DNA of 15,362 nucleotides. It comes from Fischerella sp. (GTDB lineage: Bacteria; Cyanobacteriota; Cyanobacteriia; Cyanobacteriales; Nostocaceae). Below the pieces are notes generated by a model that had not been told where the DNA came from, ran no database searches, and saw only the letters and a program-made list of their open reading frames with translations. The stretch is taken from positions 1 to 15,362 of the forward strand of contig JANZYY010000055.1 in the NCBI GenBank assembly GCA_026419705.1. Direction: 5' to 3'. Shown piece by piece: positions 6,700 to 14,900 of this stretch. The first letter of the stretch is position 1, and each line of letters opens with the position of its first letter. Both the position numbers and the translations under genes were made by a program.

Positions 6700-7302
6700 A
6701 TGAGTGCGCTGGAAGGAGAAGATTTTAATCGGAATTTTACAGACCCTATGCCAGGGAGTTCGGTACAAAGCACAAATAAGCCTGCATATAGTAATAATTT
6801 TAGTGAAATTAGTAGCTTGGAGAAAGTCAGAGATATTCTTTTCGGTAGCCAGATGCGGGAAATGGAAAAAAAATTTACCCGTATAGAAGAGCGTCTGGTG
6901 AAAGAATGTACTAATTTACGCGATGAGACCAAAAAACGTTTAGATTATCTGGAAAACTACATCAAAAATGAGGTTGAAGCTTTAACTGAGTAGCTAAGAA
7001 GCGAACAAGCAAAACGAGATGAAGCAGTCAAAGCACTCAGTGAAGACCAAAAGAATATAAACCTTTCTTTAGAAAAAAAACTGAGTCAAATTGATGAACA
7101 AACGACCATCAGAGGGCGAGAATTACGCGAACAAATTCTCAACCAATCTCAGAGCCTACAGGATGACATTCGCCAAAAATACGAAGAAATATTAGCACTA
7201 CTCCAACAAGAAGCCCAAGAGTTACGCGCCGAAAAAACCGATCGCTCCACTCTTGCTGCTATGTTTACAGAATTAGCAATAAGGCTGAGCTCCAAACAAT
7301 AA
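6700..7302 (+). pseudogene. Coiled-coil protein gene interrupted by an in-frame TAG at 6991-6993
   Basis: ATG 6700 follows AAAGGA at 6687-6692 with good spacing. It opens 97 codons ending in ...NEVEALTE and a TAG. The same frame then continues without another stop for 102 codons (LRSEQAKRDEAVKALSEDQK ... FTELAIRLSSKQ) to TAA at 7300-7302. Both halves have the same heptad-rich, charged character and together make one 200-residue, mostly helical protein. A single C-to-T change (CAG Gln to TAG) explains the break. The second half has no convincing in-frame start, so it is probably untranslated unless the stop is suppressed. Residues 34-97 (FSEISSLEKVRDILFGSQMR onward) look like the conserved start of a cyanobacterial coiled-coil family. 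Function is unknown. It precedes an OmpA/GTPase/kinase cluster and may have been a cytoplasmic partner. A sequencing error is the main alternative. Confidence 0.75.
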
Positions 7303-7559
7303 ACTTCTGGCAAAAGTGAGTTTTTTGAAAATGTCACCTTTAAACGCTCTAGGAAGCCAGGGGAAAACGCAAAGGGGCGCACAGTCTGGGTACAGAATTT
7401 TCGCGCGCGGACTTATGCAATGTTGTACTCAGAATTAAACCCTCCCCACTGACTACTTTACTTGCGGTAGCTAAATTGACAATAAATTTATATTGATGCG
7501 GAGAAAGTGGGTAGTGCAGCACAATTAAAAATTAAATGTGAATTGCGGGGATTTGGGTA

Positions 7560-9350
7560 ATGAGTGAATATTCTCGGAATGAATCAACGCAAAAACCCCC
7601 CGAAGTTTCTAATGGTACAAAGCATCAGCAGGACTTCGAAGCTGGTGATGAACTAAGTGAACTTCGCAGTTTGCTTTTGGGTATTGAATCTACGCAACTT
7701 AGCAAACTATACGAGCGATTGGAAAACCCTCAAATTCAAGCAGAAGATATTAGTCGCCTGCTTCCAGAAGCTGTAATTTTACGGACAACCCAAGACAAGC
7801 AGCTCGCCGAAGCGATGGTTCCAACAGTTGAGCAGGCGATCCAATCTTCTGTGAAACAAGATTTAAATGTTCTTTCTGAAGCATTTTTTCCGATTATCGG
7901 ACCAGCGACTCGTAAAGCGATCGCCACAGCTCTGGACGAAATGATTCAATCTTTGAATCAAACGCTAGAACATAGTTTATCACCACAGAGCTGGAAGTGG
8001 AGACTAGAAGCGCGACAGACAGGTAAAACATTTGCCGAAGTAGTACTGCTGCGCACGCTGATTTACCGGGTCGAACAGATATTCTTGATCCACAAAAAAA
8101 CCGGGTTGTTGCTGCAACACATACTAGCACCACAAGTAGCTGCTCAAGATCCAGATTTAGTTTCTGCGATGTTGACGGCGATCCAAGATTTTGTCAAAGA
8201 CTCTTTCAATATCGAAAAAGGTGAGGCGCTACAAAGTTTGCAGTTTGGAGAACTGACTATTTGGATTGAAGAAGGACCGCAAGCAGTATTAGCAGGTATT
8301 ATTCGAGGGAATGCTCCCCAAGAATTAAGATTAACTTTTCAAGAAGCTATAGAAAAAATTCATCTGAAACTGGGTAGAGAACTGAATGCTTTTACAGGTG
8401 AAACAGACCCATTTATGGCTAGCAAGCCCTATCTAGAAGTCTGTTTGCAAGCAAGGTACAATATTCCGCCCAAGAAAAAATATACTTATGCATGGGGTTT
8501 GTTCAGCGCGATCGCGATCGCTTTGGGTGCATGGGGATTTTTTACTATTAGAGAACAACTGCGTTGGAATGCATATCTAGACACACTGAACTCTCAGCCG
8601 GGAATAGTTGTTACTAAAACTGGACAACGATACGGAAAACATTTCATTTCTGGAATGCGCGATCCGCTCGCTACAGATCCCAATCTGTTGATGAAAAAAG
8701 CAAAAATTAATCCCAAAACAGTTATCAGTCAGTGGGAGCCTTACTTATCATTTGAATCGCAAATAACTGCCAAAAGAGCCAAACAATTACTGCAAGCTCC
8801 TAAAACAGTATCTTTTAAAGTTGATGAAAACCATATTCTTTACGCCAGTGGAACTGCACCGCATCAGTGGATTTTAGAAGCCAGAAAATTATGGCGTTTT
8901 ATTCCTGGCGTAACTCAATATGTTGATAAAGATTTAGTTGAATTAGAACAACAGCAATTGCAATCCTACAAAAAACAAATTGAGCAAGAAATGTTCTTGT
9001 TTTCAGAAGGAACTACAGAATTATTACCAGGTGAAAGCAATAAGTTAGCCAAGATAGTCCCAGCGATCCAGAGAATTTTAAACCTTAGCACATCTTTGGG
9101 TAAAGATGTACGAATTGAAATCACAGGACATACAAATACAACTGGAACAGAACAAAGAAATATGATACTCAGCCAAGCCCGCGCCCAGAAAATTTTAGTT
9201 TATTTAAAATCTCAAGGTATCAAGACAAGCAATTTTACAACTGCAGGAGTGGGTTCAAGTCAACCTGTAACAAGTGCATTGACAGAACAAGATAAACTAG
9301 TTAACCGCAGGGTATCTTTTCAGGTATTCTTTATTGATGCCCATAACTAA
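7560..9350 (+). CDS. Inner-membrane protein with large cytoplasmic domain and periplasmic OmpA-like (peptidoglycan-binding) domain
   Basis: A 596-residue protein in three parts. Residues 1-309 are soluble and helical, with no signal peptide; the segment ELRSLLLGIESTQLSKLYER is near the start. One membrane helix lies at about 310-330 (YAWGLFSAIAIALGAWGFF). The remainder should be periplasmic, with a BON-like stretch (about 343-440) and a C-terminal OmpA-like domain (about 475-590). The OmpA motif N-x2-LS-x2-RA is present (NMILSQARAQ), and the Arg of the peptidoglycan-binding pair is kept (about Arg541). The partner Asp in GHTD is Asn (GHTN, about Asn526). The topology resembles MotB-like wall anchors but with a large cytoplasmic head. 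It is followed 14 bases later by a Ras-like GTPase gene, so the head may recruit that GTPase (inference). The 257-base gap before it shows nothing recognisable. Confidence 0.85.
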   Translation: MSEYSRNESTQKPPEVSNGTKHQQDFEAGDELSELRSLLLGIESTQLSKLYERLENPQIQAEDISRLLPEAVILRTTQDKQLAEAMVPTVEQAIQSSVKQDLNVLSEAFFPIIGPATRKAIATALDEMIQSLNQTLEHSLSPQSWKWRLEARQTGKTFAEVVLLRTLIYRVEQIFLIHKKTGLLLQHILAPQVAAQDPDLVSAMLTAIQDFVKDSFNIEKGEALQSLQFGELTIWIEEGPQAVLAGIIRGNAPQELRLTFQEAIEKIHLKLGRELNAFTGETDPFMASKPYLEVCLQARYNIPPKKKYTYAWGLFSAIAIALGAWGFFTIREQLRWNAYLDTLNSQPGIVVTKTGQRYGKHFISGMRDPLATDPNLLMKKAKINPKTVISQWEPYLSFESQITAKRAKQLLQAPKTVSFKVDENHILYASGTAPHQWILEARKLWRFIPGVTQYVDKDLVELEQQQLQSYKKQIEQEMFLFSEGTTELLPGESNKLAKIVPAIQRILNLSTSLGKDVRIEITGHTNTTGTEQRNMILSQARAQKILVYLKSQGIKTSNFTTAGVGSSQPVTSALTEQDKLVNRRVSFQVFFIDAHN

Positions 9351-9364
9351 AGGAATAACTGTTC

Positions 9365-9862
9365 ATGCTACAAAAAAAGATTTGCATGGTAGGTGCATTT
9401 GCTACTGGTAAAACTAGTTTAGTAGGGAGGTTTGTACATAGTATTTTTTCCGAAAAATATCAAACTACTGTTGGAGTCAAAATAGATAAAAAAACAATAA
9501 ATGTTCAAGGAAAAGATTTAAACCTTATCCTTTGGGATTTATATGGCGAAGACGAATTCCTGAAAGTGCGGATGTCTTACTTGCGTGGTTCTTCCGGTTA
9601 TTTGTTGGTAGTGGATGGAACCAGAAAAAGCACCCTTGAAAAAGCTTTTAATTTACAAATCAAGGTAGAAGATACTATTGGAAAAGTGCCATTTATTCTT
9701 GTGCTGAATAAATGGGATTTAACAGATGAATGGGAAATTGCCGATGTGGAAATAAACGAAGTCCTGCAGCGAGGCTGGACTGTAATTCAAACTAGCGCTA
9801 AAACTGGTTTGGGCGTAGAAGAACTCTTCCAAACTCTTGCTGAAAAAATGTTGGAGGCATAG
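9365..9862 (+). CDS. Ras-superfamily small GTPase (Rab/Roc-like prokaryotic type)
   Basis: A 165-residue single-domain GTPase with an AAAGGA ribosome-binding site before ATG 9365. G1 is G10-AFAT-GKTS18. G2 is Thr35 in TTVGVK, the same number as in Ras. G3 is D58-LYG61. G4 is N115-KWD118, and G5 is TSAKTG (143-148). All nucleotide-binding residues are intact, so it should bind GTP/GDP. The residue after DxxG, where Ras has the catalytic Gln61, is Glu62, and the G3 region reads WDLYGEDEF instead of WDTAGQE. Hydrolysis may therefore be slow or depend on a partner. There is no lipidation tail. Its stop TAG is directly followed by the ATG of the PAS-like gene, implying translational coupling. It is likely a switch between the OmpA-domain protein and the kinase (inference). 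Confidence 0.9.
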   Translation: MLQKKICMVGAFATGKTSLVGRFVHSIFSEKYQTTVGVKIDKKTINVQGKDLNLILWDLYGEDEFLKVRMSYLRGSSGYLLVVDGTRKSTLEKAFNLQIKVEDTIGKVPFILVLNKWDLTDEWEIADVEINEVLQRGWTVIQTSAKTGLGVEELFQTLAEKMLEA

Positions 9863-10264
9863 ATGCCAAATTTTCCCAACTCCGTTATTAACTATATCAT
9901 GAATATGATGGTAGAGACTCGCTCTCTTGCATATCTTTTAGTGAACAAAGATGGCTACCTATCGGCTTGGGGTGGTAAGCTAGCAGCATATGGAGTTCAG
10001 AACCTACAAAAAGATGAAAATGTAGGGCAACAAGTTTTTTTTCTAGAAGGTCTTTTACCTCTGAATGATTTTCCCTTATTCATACCTCGGATGAAAACCG
10101 AATACGGAATCTGTGCAGACATACATCTGTTTCCCTCAGAAGAGGGAGACTGGGTGTTATTTTTAGATGCAACTTTAGAAGAAATGCAACTCTCACTTAT
10201 TCAACAGCAGGTAAATAATTCTATCTTGATACAAGAAAAATTAGCAAGAATCTTAAATCAATAA
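9863..10264 (+). CDS. Small PAS-like sensor protein
   Basis: A 133-residue soluble protein whose start codon abuts the GTPase stop. The core resembles a PAS fold: a strand pair at LAYLLVNKDGYLSAWGG (about 18-34), a helical middle (VGQQVFFLEGLLPL, about 53-66), and final strands at ADIHLFPSEEGDWVLFLDAT (about 87-106). A helical tail rich in Gln follows (MQLSLIQQQVNN). There is no output domain, so it may act as a sensor subunit or adaptor for the GTPase or for the histidine kinase encoded next, whose N-terminus shows a similar layout. The PAS call rests on pattern recognition without an alignment. A roadblock/LC7-type GTPase regulator, often encoded beside prokaryotic small GTPases, is a less well-supported alternative. 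Confidence 0.6.
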   Translation: MPNFPNSVINYIMNMMVETRSLAYLLVNKDGYLSAWGGKLAAYGVQNLQKDENVGQQVFFLEGLLPLNDFPLFIPRMKTEYGICADIHLFPSEEGDWVLFLDATLEEMQLSLIQQQVNNSILIQEKLARILNQ

Positions 10265-10303
10265 ATTTCAACCACTATTAACTGACTTATACTTGTGGCA
10301 ATC

Positions 10304-11428
10304 ATGAGCGATTCCATCACAGCAGATATTTTTGCTGCCTTAGATATTCTAGTATTAGAACGACTAAATCCAGGTCGCTTTAAAGTTACTGGAACTCCGC
10401 CAGATTGGTTACAGCAATTTTGTCATAACCCGGTCGAACCTGGAATGGAGATACTCATACCCCAAGAAGAATTTCATTTTTTGGAGAACTTTCTCATAGA
10501 TGCAGAAGAATTATGGGATGTAAATGATAAAAAACAACTAAAATCAGGCATATGGTATAAACTAGATTTATCTGGCAAAGAATATCAATTTGAAGCTACG
10601 GCAATTCGTATTTATACTAACAAATTACTGTTAATTAAACTTTTAAATGAAGAATTTGAAGAAAAAAGAAATATCATTCAAAAAGCAAGAGAAAATCAAT
10701 TAAATTATCAATATATAGTTAAAGAAAATCAGAAAAAAGATATTCTAATTCATTGTATTATCCACGATATTGCCGGACAGTTAAGCGGAATAAATTGCTG
10801 CTTTTCACTCTTAGAATTTGAAAATCTCACACCGACAGGCAGAGAATATTTAGAAATTGGCAAAAAGCAAACCATCCGGCAAGAAATGCTAATTAGAGAA
10901 ATATTGCATGCATTTTCCTCGGAAGTGAATTCTCTAGAATCTTTCACAAGCAATGCAGATAAAGCACCCAATGCTTTAACTTCTGCGCAGGAAGTAATTC
11001 AACTTTTATCCCCTACCTTTGCCCTCAATAAAATACAACTAAAACTTGCTAGCAATATTGATTTATCAGCAGACTGGAGAGTTGTTGGTGATAAATCACG
11101 TTTAGATAGAATCATCGCCAATCTCATAGAAAATGCCTTTCGCTATAGTCCACCCGAATCAACAGTTGAAGTTTGCTTAGAACAAGATGGTGCTTATATT
11201 CTCGTTGCTGTAGATGATGAAGGCGTTGGTGTAGCGCCAGAACAAGCTAACAATTTATTTGAAAAGTTTTCTCAAGGTGGTAAATCAGGTAGAGTAGGAC
11301 TTGGACTTTATTTTTGCCGTATTACAGTCGAACGCTGGGGTGGTAAAATAGGCTATTCAAATCGTCCCCAAAGGGGTTCTCGATTTTGGTTCCGTCTACC
11401 AAAACCAAAATCGGGAAACCAGGAGTAG
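10304..11428 (+). CDS. Cytoplasmic sensor histidine kinase with N-terminal PAS-like domain
   Basis: A 374-residue kinase with no membrane segment. Residues 1 to about 115 form a PAS-like input domain. A Lys/Glu-rich helix (about 118-150) leads to the phosphoacceptor box IHDIAGQLSG with His154. The HATPase_c domain is complete: N-box NLIENAFRYSP (Asn277), G1 box DDEGVGV (304-310), F-box LFEKFSQGG and G2 box GLGLYF, ending with GSRFWFRLP. It starts 39 bases after the PAS-like gene. ATG 10304 is preferred to the upstream GTG at 10295; the ribosome-binding site is weak, so coupling to upstream translation is plausible. No response regulator is in the window, so the output is encoded elsewhere. 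It is likely the end of the envelope-signalling operon. Confidence 0.9.
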   Translation: MSDSITADIFAALDILVLERLNPGRFKVTGTPPDWLQQFCHNPVEPGMEILIPQEEFHFLENFLIDAEELWDVNDKKQLKSGIWYKLDLSGKEYQFEATAIRIYTNKLLLIKLLNEEFEEKRNIIQKARENQLNYQYIVKENQKKDILIHCIIHDIAGQLSGINCCFSLLEFENLTPTGREYLEIGKKQTIRQEMLIREILHAFSSEVNSLESFTSNADKAPNALTSAQEVIQLLSPTFALNKIQLKLASNIDLSADWRVVGDKSRLDRIIANLIENAFRYSPPESTVEVCLEQDGAYILVAVDDEGVGVAPEQANNLFEKFSQGGKSGRVGLGLYFCRITVERWGGKIGYSNRPQRGSRFWFRLPKPKSGNQE

Positions 11429-11486
11429 AAGGTGTAAGTCTTGAAATCGGTAGTGAAAGAAGAATGGCGTTAATCAATTCTTGCTA

Positions 11487-11538
11487 TTAGCTATTAGTTA
11501 TGAAGTGGTTCTTGAGTGGTTAGTAACTAATAACTAAT
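11487..11538. repeat. Intergenic hairpin repeat after the kinase gene
   Basis: ATTAGTTAT (11493-11501) and ATAACTAAT (11530-11538) are perfect inverted copies. The left arm is preceded by tandem GCTATTA units, and TAGTAACTAATAAC-type copies flank the right arm. AT-rich TTAGT/ACTAAT repeats of this kind are common between cyanobacterial genes. No T-run follows. Apart from this and the promoter-like bases near 11913, I see nothing recognisable in the 520-base gap between the kinase and the repeat protein. Confidence 0.5.
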
Positions 11539-11912
11539 TCTCAGTGCCAATGTTTCGTTACATATCTTTAATTCAGTAAACGATCGCCATCCTGCTGTAT
11601 TCCTATGGATACAATATCTAGGCACCTCTAATAAAGGATTCTCAAGGCTTTTTGGGATGTCAGAATATACCTTCAGAGAGTCATAAAAAAATTATTTCTA
11701 AATAAATTTTAATTTAAACGCTATTGTCAGTGTAATTACTGAAAAGAACCCCTAGTGTCAGGCTTGTGTATTCGCGAGAAAAACTTATATCCAATGCAGT
11801 ACACACGTATCACACCAGCGATGGATGCTATAAGTGCCCAAATTCGATGATTCTGAGCTAGAGAGTAGGTTCTCGGAACTAGTACAAGAGTAACAACAGA
11901 TTGGCAACATTT

Positions 11913-11942
11913 TATACTGACAATAAAAATTATCGGGAAGGA
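11913..11942 (+). promoter_or_regulatory. Candidate -10 box and ribosome-binding site for the repeat protein
   Basis: TATACT at 11913-11918 is a good -10 hexamer without a clear -35. AAGGAA just before 11943 is a good Shine-Dalgarno for ATG 11949. This favours the ATG over the in-frame TTG at 11901, which would lie upstream of the -10 box. Confidence 0.35.
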
Positions 11943-11948
11943 AATAGA

Positions 11949-14900
11949 ATGTTTCAGAGTACAGTAATAACGCTGGAACTTTACAAACCTTTATTTTGGA
12001 TTGCACAAGCAACAGTAGACCCGCCAGCAGATATTTCACCAGCACAGGCGTCAGTTGCTATCTCAGGTCCACGCTTTTTTACTGCTTTAATCTCTGGTGT
12101 GATCCTGGCTTTTGCATTTCAATTGGTATTAACCAATCTTTCTGTGGCTGCAGGAATTTCTTATTTAGGACGCGCATCTAATTCAGATTCAGGGGGAGAA
12201 GCGGGAAGTTTGGGAGGGACAATTCGCAAAATCGGTACAGCGGTGGGAGTTTGGACTTTAGTCACTGTTACCATCGCCTTGGCGATCGCTAGTTTTTTGG
12301 CGGTAAAACTCAGTTTGGTGATTTTTAGCCCAGGACTGGGAGCAATTGTCGGTGCGGTGATTTGGGGTGCATACTTCTTGTTGCTAGTGTGGGTAAGTTC
12401 CACCACAGTCGGTTCCTTAATTGGTAATGTCGTTAACACCGCCACCTCTGGCTTTCAGGCGCTGATGGGAACAGCCACTGCTGCGTTAGGTGCAAAAGCT
12501 GTGAATCAGCAAGTAGTATCAACGGCTGAAGCCGCAGCTGCAGCAGTACGTCGAGAATTGGCTGCTGCGATCGACCCTGTTAGCATCCGGGAACAAGTTG
12601 AGGACTACCTAGAAATGCTGCGTCCTCCAGAGCTAGATATTTCCGGGATTCGCAGTGATTTTGAAAAATTGTTGAGCGATCCGCAACTTCGAGATATCGC
12701 TACTAGCGGCGACATTCGTAACATCGATCGCCAGAAGTTTGTCGATTTAGTCAGCAGTCGTACTGACCTCTCCAAGCGAGATGTGAACCGCATTGCGGAT
12801 ACTTTATATAGTGTTTGGCAACAGACAATCGGTCAAACCCCTCCCCAAGATCGGATGGGTGAGCTGGTGGATTATATTAAATCGCTTCAGCCAGGACAGA
12901 CGAACACAGACGAACTAAATCGCAAGCTAGATCGGCTGATCGCAGAAATCCATTCTACCAGAGAAGCCGAGCGAAAAGCAACTCAAGAAACTGCTCCTGG
13001 ATCGATTCAGCAGAGACTACAACAAGGAATAACTACTCTGACTGGTATTGTGTTAGGGCGAACCGATTTGTCAGATTTAGATGTAGAAAAAATCTTGGGC
13101 ATCCTGACTAAAGCTAAAGATAGAATCGGCGAACAAGCAGATAAATTTGGACTACCCACCTCCAAGCAACCTTACAGCCCTATCCGTGCGGATGTGGAAA
13201 ACTACCTGCTCAACACCTATGCTTGGCAACTGAGTTCGGAAAAAATTGCTGAGGAATTTCGCGAGGTGATCTACGACCCCGCAGCCGATCCGGGAATAGT
13301 ACGGCGGGAGTTAGAGCGACTGTCTCGGAGCGATTTTGTTAATATTTTGCAACAGCGGGGTGTTTTGACGCAAGCGGAAATTCAGCGCGTTGCCGATAAT
13401 TTAGAAACTGTTCGCCAAGAAGTTTTGATGACAGTCACTGCTGAGGAAGAAAAAGAGATAGCACAAGACCTACGACGCCGAGTCGAGAGTTATCTGCTTG
13501 TGACTCCAAAATCAGAACTGACCCCAGCAGGTATAGAGGGGAATTTCAAACCTTTATTGGAAGATTCCGATGCAGATTATGAAACTCTGTCTCGACGCTT
13601 GTCGACGTTTGATCGTCAAGGGATGCGGGAGATACTGCTTTCACGCAATGATATTCAGCCAGAGGAAGCAGACACGATTCTAGACGAATTGGAAAAACAG
13701 CGCGATCGCATCTTGGTAGAATCTAAAGGACTGGCAGAACAAGCAAAATATCAAGCGGAATCGCTATGGCTGAATTTAGAGTCATATTTGCGCAACACTG
13801 GCAAAGAGGAACTAAATCCCAACGCGATTAGAGGCGAGTTAAGGAGACTTTTGCAAGATCCGCAAGCAGGAATGGCAGCGATCCGGGCGCGTTTATCTCG
13901 CTTTGACCGCGATACTTTAGTAAAATTGCTCAGTCAGCGTCAAGATTTAGATGAAGAGCAAGTAAATCAAATTATCAATACTGTTGAGGAATCGTGGTAT
14001 AGTATTCGCTATGCACCGCAAGCAGTACTAGATCAAGCCAAGGAACAGTACGATTTCGTCACAACCACAATTGCAGATTATCTGCGCCATACAGGTAAAG
14101 AAGAACTAAATCCCGAAGGTATTCAGCGAGATTTAAATCGACTGTTCCAAAACCCGAAAGAGGGAGTTGTAGCACTGCGGCGGCGGTTGTCGCAAGTAGA
14201 TCGAGAAACCCTGGTAAAATTACTGAGCCAACGCCAGGACCTCAGTGAAGAACAAATCAATCAGGTAATCGATTCTGTCCAAAACTCGATTCGTGACATC
14301 GTGCGCGCACCCCGTCGCCTCGCCAGCCGGACACAGCAGAGAGTAAAAAATTTCCAGACTTATTTGGAAGAGTATCTGCGGCGGACTGGCAAGGATGAAC
14401 TCAATCCGGAAGGAATCAAGCGCGATTTGTCCCTCTTGTTACACGATCCGCGCGTAGGGATGGAAAGTCTGGGCGATCGCCTTTCCCAGTTCGATCGCGA
14501 GACGGTGATCGCTTTGCTAAAACTGCGGGAAGACCTCAGCGATCGAGAAGCAGAACGAATTGCTGATACGATCATATCAGTACGCGACAATTTTGTGGAA
14601 CAAATCCGGAGTATCCAGCAACGCATTCAAGATGCAGTTGAGGCAATTTTTGCCCGCATTCGTAATTACCTTAATTCCTTAGAGCGTCCGGAACTGAACT
14701 ATGATGGTATTAAGCGGGATGTACGCAAATTGTTTGAAGATCCACAAGCTGGATTTGAAGCATTACGCGATCGCTTATCTGCTTTCAACCGCGATACCCT
14801 TGTTGCGATCTTAAGTTCTCGCGAGGATATCTCCCCAGAAGATGCTAACCGCATCGTTGACCAAATTGAACGAGCGCGTAACAGCGTTTTACACCGCGCC

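Noticed and set aside
6704..6886. Overlapping 60-codon frame inside the coiled-coil gene
   Set aside because: It is a shadow in another frame, lacks its own ribosome-binding site, and reads as low-quality composition.
6991..6993. TAG decoded as an amino acid (pyrrolysine-type or general recoding)
   Set aside because: Cyanobacteria are not known to recode TAG, TAG is used as the true stop at 9860-9862, and a point mutation or sequencing error is simpler.
7303..7559. An additional small gene between the coiled-coil gene and the OmpA-domain gene
   Set aside because: No frame has a convincing start with a ribosome-binding site; the reverse-strand frame at 7149-7382 mirrors the coiled-coil coding region.
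8505..8522. Overlapping GCGATCGCGATCGC palindromes as a special regulatory site
   Set aside because: HIP1 octamers are scattered through the window as a genome-wide cyanobacterial feature, and this one is within coding sequence.
9365..9862. Assignment of the GTPase as MglA of a polarity/motility module
   Set aside because: No MglB/roadblock gene is clearly recognisable next to it and the G3 region differs; a general Ras-superfamily label is safer.
11901..11948. TTG start adding 16 residues to the repeat protein
   Set aside because: It lies upstream of a -10-like TATACT, and ATG 11949 has a clear AAGGAA site just before it.
12585..14890. CRISPR or satellite-type repeat array
   Set aside because: The periodicity is at codon level in one open frame, with strongly diverged nucleotides and no spacer structure.
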